Shown here in pieces: positions 18,051-24,973 of a stretch of DNA of 64,000 bases. Positions within the stretch are counted from its first letter, which is position 1, and every line of letters starts with the position of its first letter. Made by a program: the position numbers and the translations under genes. The stretch lies in NCBI GenBank assembly GCA_965203795.1, contig OZ241915.1, positions 992,001 to 1,056,000 on the forward strand, given 5' to 3'. The stretch comes from CBDBBY01 sp965203795. GTDB taxonomy: Bacteria; Pseudomonadota; Alphaproteobacteria; Rhodobacterales; Rhodobacteraceae. Under the pieces are notes generated by a model. That model made no database searches. It saw nothing but the letters and a program-made list of their open reading frames with translations, and was not told the DNA's origin.

Positions 18051-18190
18051 CGCCGCGTTCCCGAATTTTCGGCGGGCACTATATGCCCTGATTCTTGCCG
18101 GGTTTGAATTGGCGAAACGCGGCGCCCGCCGCCGACCGCGCGGCAGGCTTTCCGCGACGCCCCGCGGGCGCTGCGGCGGCAACGCCGGAC

Positions 18191-18218
18191 TCGACAAGCG
18201 GCCTTGCCGGACTATAAG
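18191..18218 (+). promoter_or_regulatory. Probable sigma-70 promoter of yajC-secDF
   Basis: TCGACA at 18191-18196 and TATAAG at 18213-18218 are 16 nt apart, about 50 nt upstream of yajC. A CACCTT/AAGGTG inverted repeat with a 3-nt loop (18225-18239) lies in the presumed leader. By eye only. Confidence 0.4.
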
Positions 18219-18267
18219 TGCCGCCACCTTTGCAAGGTGTTTCCCGGCTTCGCTGAAAGGCTCTCCA

Positions 18268-18588
18268 ATGCTCATTAGTCCCGCGTACGCGCAGTCCGCC
18301 GGAGGCGGATTCGGCTCGATGGCCAGCATCGTCCCGCTGATACTGATCTTCGTGATCATGTATTTCCTGCTGATACGCCCCCAGCAGAAGAAGGTGAAGC
18401 AGCACCGGGCCATGGTCGAAGGGCTGCGGCGCGGCGACACCGTGCAGACCGGCGGCGGGCTGATCGGCCGCATCACGAAGGTCAGGGACGGCAACGAAAT
18501 CGAGATCGAGATTTCCGACGGAGTCCGGGTCAGGGCGGTCCGCAGCACGATCGCGCACGTCATGCTCAAGGCGGGCGAGGGGGAATAG
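18268..18588 (+). CDS. yajC: Preprotein translocase accessory subunit YajC
   Basis: 106 aa from ATG 18268 with AAAGG upstream. Starts MLISPAYAQ, then one membrane helix (about 20-40) ending in YFLLIRPQQKKVKQH, the YajC signature, and a small basic/acidic cytoplasmic domain (VQTGGGLIGRITKV). YajC associates with SecDF in the holotranslocon. secD follows after 34 nt. Confidence 0.95.
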   Translation: MLISPAYAQSAGGGFGSMASIVPLILIFVIMYFLLIRPQQKKVKQHRAMVEGLRRGDTVQTGGGLIGRITKVRDGNEIEIEISDGVRVRAVRSTIAHVMLKAGEGE

Positions 18589-18622
18589 CGGCGCTGGAAG
18601 GCGCAGGCAGGAAGCCTTCGGA

Positions 18623-20287
18623 ATGCTCCAGTTCGCCGCGTGGAAGAAGGCGGCCATAATCGGGCTCTGCCTGATCGGCCTGATCGCGGCGCTTCCGAAC
18701 GCGTTCTACCTAAGGGTCGAGCGGCACAACGATGCCAATGCCGCCGTCGAAAACGGGCTTGCGGCCCCGGCGGACGTCCAGGCGGACTTGGCGGGCTGGC
18801 CCGGCTGGCTGCCTTCGGCTCTCGTCAATCTGGGACTGGATCTCCGGGGCGGCGCGCACCTGCTCGCCGAGGTCAAGCTCGAGGAGGTCCACGCGGGCCG
18901 CATCGACGGAATGTGGCCGGACGTCAGGGATGCGCTCCGAGAGGAGCGGGACGCCGTGGGCACGATCCGGCGGCAGCCATCGCCTCCCGACCAGCTGCGG
19001 GTAAGGATTTCCGAGCCGGAGTCGATTGATCGGGCCGTCGAGATCGTCGGTTCGCTTGCGCGCCCGCTCGTCAGCCTCACCGGCGTCGGCGGAAGCGACA
19101 TCGAGGTGGACTCGGACGGAGCGGACGTTCTCGTGACGCTCTCGGAGGAGGAGCGGGCCGCCACCGACGACCGGACAATGCGGCAGTCCTTGGAGATCGT
19201 CCGGCGCAGAATCGACGAGGTCGGGACCCGCGAGCCGGTCATCCAGAGGCAGGGCACGGATCGGATCATCATCCAGGTTCCGGGAATCGGATCGGCCGAA
19301 GAGCTCAAGGAGCTGATCGGCACGACAGCGAAACTTACGTTCCATCCGGTCGTTCGGCGCACCGGCGATGCCGACCAGGCGGCGGGCGCGGGCAACATCG
19401 TCCTGCCCTCGATGGACGTGGAGGGCGAATTCTACGTTCTGGAGCGCACGCCTGTGGTTTCAGGCGAAGAGCTGACGGACGCCCAGCCCGACTTCGATCA
19501 GAACAACCTTCCGGCGGTGACCTTCAGATTCAACCCGTCGGGCGCGAGGAAGTTCGGAGACTACACCGCGGAGAACATCGGCTCGCCATTCGCGATCGTC
19601 CTTGACGGCGAAGTGATTTCCGCGCCCGTGATCCAGGATCACATACCGGGCGGGTCAGGCATAATCACGGGCCGCTTCACCGTCGAGGAATCGACCCAGC
19701 TGGCGATCCTCCTGCGTGCGGGTGCGCTTCCGGCCGGAATGACGTTCCTTGAGGAGCGAACCGTCGGTCCCGAACTCGGGCAGGACTCGATAGACGCGGG
19801 AAGGATCGCGTGCGTCGTCGCGTTCATCGCCGTGCTCGTCTTCATGGCGGCGAGCTACGGGCTGTTCGGCGTCTTCGCAAACATCGCGCTGCTGGTGAAC
19901 CTGGGCCTGATCTGCGGAATCCTGTCGCTGATCGGCGCGACGCTCACCCTTCCGGGCATTGCGGGGATAGTGCTCACGATCGGAATGGCGGTGGACGCCA
20001 ACGTTCTGATTTTCGAGCGGATACGCGAGGAGCTGAAGACAGCGAAGGGCCCCGCGCGGGCCATCGAGCTCGGCTACGAGAAGGCGCTGTCCGCAATCCT
20101 CGATGCGAATGTCACGACGCTGATCGCCGCCGTGATCCTGTTCGCCATGGGGTCCGGGCCGGTCAGGGGCTTCTCCGTAACGCTCGGCATCGGCATCGTG
20201 ACGTCCATGTTCTCAGCGATCTACCTTACGCGGATGCTGGTCTCGATCTGGTTCGAGTTGCGGCGGCCGCGGAAGATCGCGATTTAG
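18623..20287 (+). CDS. secD: Protein translocase subunit SecD
   Basis: 554 aa. Six membrane helices, with the large periplasmic P1 region between the first two. The D1 motif NLGLDLRGGAHLL (about 68-80), the base domain (FRFNPSGARKFGDYT) and the C-terminal D5/D6 motifs (GMAVDANVLIFERIREE) are clear. SecD with SecF uses proton motive force to pull exported proteins out of the Sec channel. Length is shorter than E. coli SecD (615) but usual in this class. Confidence 0.96.
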   Translation: MLQFAAWKKAAIIGLCLIGLIAALPNAFYLRVERHNDANAAVENGLAAPADVQADLAGWPGWLPSALVNLGLDLRGGAHLLAEVKLEEVHAGRIDGMWPDVRDALREERDAVGTIRRQPSPPDQLRVRISEPESIDRAVEIVGSLARPLVSLTGVGGSDIEVDSDGADVLVTLSEEERAATDDRTMRQSLEIVRRRIDEVGTREPVIQRQGTDRIIIQVPGIGSAEELKELIGTTAKLTFHPVVRRTGDADQAAGAGNIVLPSMDVEGEFYVLERTPVVSGEELTDAQPDFDQNNLPAVTFRFNPSGARKFGDYTAENIGSPFAIVLDGEVISAPVIQDHIPGGSGIITGRFTVEESTQLAILLRAGALPAGMTFLEERTVGPELGQDSIDAGRIACVVAFIAVLVFMAASYGLFGVFANIALLVNLGLICGILSLIGATLTLPGIAGIVLTIGMAVDANVLIFERIREELKTAKGPARAIELGYEKALSAILDANVTTLIAAVILFAMGSGPVRGFSVTLGIGIVTSMFSAIYLTRMLVSIWFELRRPRKIAI

Positions 20288-20296
20288 GTGCACGCA

Positions 20297-21265
20297 ATGC
20301 GCTTGAAGCTGGTCCCGTCGGAAACGAACTGGAAGTTCTTCAAATACGCCAAGATGTCGGTCGGCGCATCGGCCGCTGCGTTCGCGGCGTCGATTCTGCT
20401 CGTGCTGATCGTCGGGCTGAACTTCGGAATCGACTTCCGGGGCGGAACGACGATCCGGACGGAGAGCGCGAGTCCTGTCGACGTGGGTGCCTACCGCGAC
20501 GCGCTTTCGACGCTGGATCTCGGGGACGTTTCGATCACGGAGGTGTTCGATCCGACCTTCGGCCCGGACAAGAACGTCTCGATGATCCGCATCGAAGTCC
20601 AGGAAGGCGACGAGGCGGTTGCGGCCGCGACCGTCACGGCGGTGGAGGAGGCGCTTCGGGGCATCGATCCCGACATGGAGTTTCCGCTTGTGGAAAGCGT
20701 CGGCCCGAAGGTGTCGGGCGAACTGATCCAGAGGGCCGTGATCGCCGTGCTGCTGGCGATCGGGGCCGTGCTTTTCTACATCTGGGTCCGGTTCGAGTGG
20801 CAGTTCTCCGTCGGAGCGGTGGCGGCGCTAATTCACGACGTGGTGCTGACGCTCGGCGTCTTCAGCGCTCTGCAGATCAAGTTCGATCTGGCCATTATCG
20901 CGGCGCTGCTCACGATTGTCGGATACTCGTTGAACGACACCGTCGTCGTCTTCGACCGGGTGCGGGAAAACCTGCGCAAATTCCGGAAGACGAAGCTTGT
21001 CGAGGTCCTTGACCTGTCGATCAACGACACGCTGTCCCGGACCGTGATGACGTCCGTCACGACCCTGATCGCGCTCTTGGCCCTGTACGTGTTCGGCGGC
21101 GACGTGATTCGCGGCTTCGTGTTCGCGATGATCTGGGGCGTCGTGATCGGGACCTACTCGAGCGTGTTCATCGCGACCAACGTCCTGCTTTATTTCGGGG
21201 TCAAGCGAGACTGGTCGAAGCAGGACAAGAACGCCGGCACCAAGTTCGCATCCGACGACAGCTGA
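20297..21265 (+). CDS. secF: Protein translocase subunit SecF
   Basis: 322 aa from ATG 20297 with AGGTG upstream; a GTG at 20288, directly after secD, would add three residues. N-terminal helix followed by FGIDFRGGTTI, the SecF D1 motif, and GYSLNDTVVVFDRVRENLRK, the D4 motif with the proton-path Asp. Six membrane helices. Directly downstream of and coupled to secD. Confidence 0.96.
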   Translation: MRLKLVPSETNWKFFKYAKMSVGASAAAFAASILLVLIVGLNFGIDFRGGTTIRTESASPVDVGAYRDALSTLDLGDVSITEVFDPTFGPDKNVSMIRIEVQEGDEAVAAATVTAVEEALRGIDPDMEFPLVESVGPKVSGELIQRAVIAVLLAIGAVLFYIWVRFEWQFSVGAVAALIHDVVLTLGVFSALQIKFDLAIIAALLTIVGYSLNDTVVVFDRVRENLRKFRKTKLVEVLDLSINDTLSRTVMTSVTTLIALLALYVFGGDVIRGFVFAMIWGVVIGTYSSVFIATNVLLYFGVKRDWSKQDKNAGTKFASDDS

Positions 21266-21274
21266 GGCCCGCCC

Positions 21275-22033
21275 GTGGAGGCTCTCGCATTGGAGCACTT
21301 GGGCGTTTCCGTCCAGGCGCTCGGCTGGCTCGCGCTCGGCGCTGCTATCGCCGGCGTGGTCCGCGGCTTCTCCGGATTCGGAACGGCAATGATCTTTCTC
21401 CCCTTCGCTGGCGCGGTGATGCCGCCGGTCTGGGCGTTGTCCGCAATGGCCGCCATGGAGATTGTCGCTTCCGGTCCGATGGTCCGGCGCATGGGAAGGT
21501 TCGCCGAGACGGGCGAGCTTGCGCGGCTCGGCATAGCCGCGGTGGTGGGGCTTCCGCTCGGCGTCGCCGTCCTCGTTTCGCTTCAGGTCGAGATGTTCCG
21601 CTACTCCGTTTCCGCGATAACGCTCGCGATGGTCGCGGTTCTGGCGCTCGGGCTCCGCTTCAAGGCGCAGGTCAGCAACATGCTTGTGTTCGGAGCCGGA
21701 GGCTTGGGAGGGTTTCTCGCGGGTTCGGTCGGATTGCCCGGTCCGCCGGTCATCCTTCTGTATCTTGCGCGTCCGCTGTCGACGGCCGCTATCAGGGCCA
21801 CTCTTTTTTGCTTCATGGCGCTGGCGGACGCGCTTCTGCTCGCGGCATTGGGTGCCGTAGGCCTGCTCGAGTTCGAGCCGCTGCTTGCCGGCGTCGTTGT
21901 CGCCGTGCCGTTCTTTGCGGCCATGGGAGTGGGCGCTGCGATGTTTTCGCCCGAGCGCGCATCGACCTACCGGGCGGCGGCCTACGCCATAGTCGCGGCG
22001 TCCGCCGTGATCGGCCTTCCCCTGCTGGACTGA
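21275..22033 (+). CDS. TauE/SafE (TSUP) family membrane transporter
   Basis: 252 aa, GTG start, about eight hydrophobic helices and the duplicated TSUP pattern (VRGFSGFGTAMIFLP near the N-terminus; AGSVGLPGPPVILLYLA in the second half). Family members export sulfite, sulfoacetate or related anions; the substrate here is unknown. It sits 9 nt after secF, probably co-transcribed. If the Xsc-like enzyme at 42064 releases sulfite this exporter could serve it, but the two loci are 20 kb apart and that link is speculative. Confidence 0.85.
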   Translation: MEALALEHLGVSVQALGWLALGAAIAGVVRGFSGFGTAMIFLPFAGAVMPPVWALSAMAAMEIVASGPMVRRMGRFAETGELARLGIAAVVGLPLGVAVLVSLQVEMFRYSVSAITLAMVAVLALGLRFKAQVSNMLVFGAGGLGGFLAGSVGLPGPPVILLYLARPLSTAAIRATLFCFMALADALLLAALGAVGLLEFEPLLAGVVVAVPFFAAMGVGAAMFSPERASTYRAAAYAIVAASAVIGLPLLD

Positions 22034-22045
22034 AGGCGGCCAGCC

Positions 22046-22399
22046 ATGCAGTTCGACGAAATCGAATTCCCCTCCGCGCCGCCAGTGGACGGCTACGGGC
22101 CCGGCTTCTTCAGAATTGGCGGCCGGATCGTGAACGGCCCGGTCGCGATCCTGCCCGGCGGCGTCGGCGAGTGGCGGGATCCGGACGATTCCTCAGGATT
22201 CCTCGCAGCGCGGGACGCGGTCGATCTCGTTCTGATCGGCACCGGGCCAGAGTTCGCGAGCGCCTCCGAAGCTTTCGCCGGCCCGCTGGAAGGCGCCGGA
22301 ATCTACGTGGAATCAATGGCGACGCCGACGGCCTGCAGGACCTACAACGTGCTGCTTTCGGAAGGGCGGCGCGTTGCGGCGGCGCTGATGCCGGTGTAA
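22046..22399 (+). CDS. Mth938-like domain protein (NDUFAF3-related)
   Basis: 117 aa, full length for the family. A small alpha/beta fold with GYGPGFFRIGGRIVNGPVAILPGG, then DLVLIGTGPE and a C-terminal MATPTACRTYNVLLSEGRRVAAAL, the diagnostic segment. Bacterial members are commonly next to secDF. Eukaryotic NDUFAF3 assembles respiratory complex I; the bacterial role is not established. Confidence 0.9.
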   Translation: MQFDEIEFPSAPPVDGYGPGFFRIGGRIVNGPVAILPGGVGEWRDPDDSSGFLAARDAVDLVLIGTGPEFASASEAFAGPLEGAGIYVESMATPTACRTYNVLLSEGRRVAAALMPV

Positions 22400-22464
22400 T
22401 TCAATTGGAAGGCGGCGGAGCGACCCGGAGCCGGTCGGCCCGGGTCGCTGGAAAGCGCGGGATC

Positions 22465-23202
22465 GTGACGGACGAAAGCGAAACATCTGGTTCCGGCGCG
22501 CTTGGGCGCAGGGCCTTTCTCGGCGGGGCCGCCGGAGCGGCAGGTGTCATGGCGCTTCCTGCCCGCGCGACCAACCATTCGAAAGGGAACACAATGGCAT
22601 TCAACCTTCCAGACCTTCCGTACGACTACGATGCGCTTGCGGACAGCGGCATGTCCAAGGAGACTTTGGAATTCCATCATGACCTGCACCACAAGGCCTA
22701 TGTCGACAACGGAAACAAGCTTGTCGCCGGATCGGAGTGGGACGGGAAGCCGCTCGAGGAGATAGTCAAAGGCACCTATCAGCCGGGCGCCGTCGCGCAG
22801 AACGGGATCTTCAACAACGCCTCGCAGCATTGGAACCACATCCAGTTCTGGGAGATGATGGGGCCGGGGAATTCGGCCATGCCGTCGGAGCTTGAGAACC
22901 GGCTGGCCGACGCGTTCGGTTCGAGCGCGGCCTTCAAGGAGGCGTTCACGGCCGCGGGCGCAACGCAGTTCGGATCCGGATGGTGCTGGCTGGTCGCGGA
23001 GGCGGACGGCTCGCTGAAAGTGACCAAGACCGAGAACGGCGTGAATCCGCTCTGCTTCGGGCAGACGGCTCTGCTCGGCTGCGACATCTGGGAGCATTCG
23101 TACTACATCGACTTCCGGAACAAGCGCCCAGCCTACCTTTCGAACTTCGTCGACAACCTCGTGAACTGGGAAAACGTGGCCGAGCGCTTGGCGGGAGCCT
23201 GA
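22465..23202 (+). CDS. sodB: Fe-type superoxide dismutase with apparent twin-arginine signal
   Basis: Converts superoxide to peroxide and oxygen. From GTG 22465 it is 245 aa and starts with a Tat-like signal: RRAFLGG, a hydrophobic Ala/Gly stretch, then ALPARA. An internal ATG at 22594 with a strong AAAGGG ribosome site would give a normal 202-aa cytoplasmic enzyme. Metal ligands are visible: His in LEFHHDLHH, His in QHWNHIQFW, Asp and His in CDIWEHSYY. Gln in NNASQHW is the Fe-type position. Either the protein is exported, or two starts give two locations. Confidence 0.92.
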   Translation: MTDESETSGSGALGRRAFLGGAAGAAGVMALPARATNHSKGNTMAFNLPDLPYDYDALADSGMSKETLEFHHDLHHKAYVDNGNKLVAGSEWDGKPLEEIVKGTYQPGAVAQNGIFNNASQHWNHIQFWEMMGPGNSAMPSELENRLADAFGSSAAFKEAFTAAGATQFGSGWCWLVAEADGSLKVTKTENGVNPLCFGQTALLGCDIWEHSYYIDFRNKRPAYLSNFVDNLVNWENVAERLAGA

Positions 23203-23204
23203 AC

Positions 23205-23228
23205 GCGGGAACGCCCGCAACCCTTTTT
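23205..23228 (+). terminator. Intrinsic terminator after sodB
   Basis: GCGGG (23205-23209) pairs with CCCGC (23214-23218) around a four-base loop, followed by TTTTT at 23224-23228. It ends the secDF-TSUP-Mth938-sod run. Confidence 0.6.
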
Positions 23229-23275
23229 CCTGCCGCGGCTTCGCGGCTTCGGCGCAATGGCGGAGCCGGCGGGCC

Positions 23276-24229
23276 ATGCTGATCACGGAAAGGCGGAAAG
23301 GCCTGCTGGCGATGGCCGTCGCCAGCAGCATTTGGGGCCTTTCGCCCTTGTACTACAAGGCGCTGGACCATGTGCCGCCCACGGAGGTGATGGCGCACAG
23401 GATACTCTGGTCCTTCGTGCTTTTTCTTGTCGTGCTTGCCGCCCAGCGGCGCCTGCGCCGGATGGTTTCCTATGTCTGGACCTCGGCGCGGCAGTTCGGA
23501 GCGGTCGCTTTGGCTGCGGCGCTGATCGGCACGAACTGGTACGTCTGGATCTACGCCGTGCACTCGGACAGGACGACGGACGCCAGCCTCGGCTATTTCA
23601 TTTTTCCGCTGGTCGCTGTCGCCATCGGCGCGGCCGTGTTCAAGGAGCGGCTTTCCAAGGCCCAGTTCGTCGCCGTGGCCATCGCGGCGGCGGGCGTGCT
23701 CGTGCTCACGGCCGGTCTCGGCTCCGCGCCCTGGATATCGCTGCTGCTCGCGATTTCGTTCGCTTCCTACGGCTTCATGAAGAAGCGCTGCGGCGAGAAC
23801 CCGATCGTTTCCGTGTCCAGCGAGGCGATGCTTCTCGCTCCCTTGGTGCTGGCGTGGCTGCTGTGCGTGCACTTCCTTGGATTCAGGGACCTGAACGGCA
23901 TGACCGGAGGCTATTTCGCGAAGGGCGCTTTCGAAACCGCGATGTTCGTGTTTTCCGGAACGATCACCGCGGGGCCGCTGATCCTGATGTCCTACGCCAG
24001 CCAAAGGATTGCCTACGGCGAGGTCGGGCTCGTCCAGTACTTGAACCCGTCCTTGCAGTTTCTCGCTGCGGTTCTTGTTTTCCGCGAGCCGTTCACGGTC
24101 TGGCACGGGATTGCGTTTCCGGCGATCTGGCTCGCGCTCGCGCTGTTCACGGCGTCCACGCTCGGCTACGGCAGGTCGCTGCGCAGGCCTTCGATGAGCT
24201 CCGGCACCGAATCCGCGACACTGAAGTAG
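23276..24229 (+). CDS. rarD: EamA-family transporter RarD
   Basis: 317 aa, ten predicted membrane helices in two EamA repeats. The start LLAMAVASSIWGLSPLYYKALDHVPPTEVMAHRILWS is characteristic of RarD, as are NWYVWIYAVHSDRTTDASLGYFIFPL and YGEVGLVQYLNPSLQFLAAV. Drug/metabolite superfamily exporter; substrate unknown. Its 3' end overlaps the convergent LOG gene by 64 nt. Confidence 0.92.
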   Translation: MLITERRKGLLAMAVASSIWGLSPLYYKALDHVPPTEVMAHRILWSFVLFLVVLAAQRRLRRMVSYVWTSARQFGAVALAAALIGTNWYVWIYAVHSDRTTDASLGYFIFPLVAVAIGAAVFKERLSKAQFVAVAIAAAGVLVLTAGLGSAPWISLLLAISFASYGFMKKRCGENPIVSVSSEAMLLAPLVLAWLLCVHFLGFRDLNGMTGGYFAKGAFETAMFVFSGTITAGPLILMSYASQRIAYGEVGLVQYLNPSLQFLAAVLVFREPFTVWHGIAFPAIWLALALFTASTLGYGRSLRRPSMSSGTESATLK

Positions 24230-24720
24230 CTGCGCAGGCTGCGCCCCGCGAACCCCTCGGCCGCGAGATTCTCCGTCAAGGCCAGGAGGTGGTCCCAGTA
24301 GCCGCCGCAATTCAGCAGGTGGATGGGCTTCTCGTGCAAGCCAAGCTGGCGCCACGTCAGGACCTCGAAAAACTCGTCCAGCGTCCCCGGTCCGCCCGGC
24401 AGCGCGGCGAATGCGTCGGAATTCGCGATCATGACAGCCTTCCGCTCATGCATGTTTTCGGTGACAACCAGCGCGTCGAGATCGAAGCGGGCGGCTTCGA
24501 TGCCGAGCAGGTGCTTCGGGATGACCCCGAAGACGCTGCCGCCGGCAGCCTTGGCGGCGCGGGCGGCAATGCCCATCAGCCCGATTCCGCCGCCGCCGTA
24601 GACGAGCCGCCAGCCGTTGCCGCCGACGCCGGCGCCGAACTCCTCCGCCGCGGATCGGAAGGAATCTTGATTGCCCATCCGGGAGCCGCAAAAGAGGCAA
24701 ATCGACCGCTTGCGGTTCAT
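24166..24720 (-). CDS. LOG-family cytokinin riboside phosphoribohydrolase
   Basis: 184 aa from ATG 24720 (MNRKRSICLFCGSRMG); the longer open frame upstream is not coding. The Rossmann fold ends in LVYGGGGIGLMG and the diagnostic PGGPGTLDEFFEVLTWRQLGLHEKP is intact. Cleaves nucleoside 5'-monophosphates to base plus ribose phosphate; in bacteria it is often called a TIGR00730 protein. It overlaps rarD tail-to-tail by 64 nt. Confidence 0.93.
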   Translation of the reverse strand: MNRKRSICLFCGSRMGNQDSFRSAAEEFGAGVGGNGWRLVYGGGGIGLMGIAARAAKAAGGSVFGVIPKHLLGIEAARFDLDALVVTENMHERKAVMIANSDAFAALPGGPGTLDEFFEVLTWRQLGLHEKPIHLLNCGGYWDHLLALTENLAAEGFAGRSLRSYFSVADSVPELIEGLRSDLP

Positions 24721-24973
24721 TTGCGATTCCGTCCTTTCCGCAGGCTCCGTCCCGCGCAGGCGCGGCGCGCGCTGTCCGCCATTCCGGAAAACTTCCGCCG
24801 TTGGGAACCGCGCGGCCGCCATTGCGGGACATGAAGCGGTTGAAGGATTGTTGTTAAGCCGCACATTGACGTTCTCTGCAATTGAACGATTGCTTGAATT
24901 TCACCCGGTCATTCGTAATGAACGCCGGTGATGTCAAATCCTATTTGGCGCACGCTCGGGCAAGGATATCCTC

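Noticed and set aside
17368..18267. Plus-strand frame running into yajC as an N-terminally extended protein
   Set aside because: It is antisense to serS; yajC has its own ribosome site and typical N-terminus at 18268.
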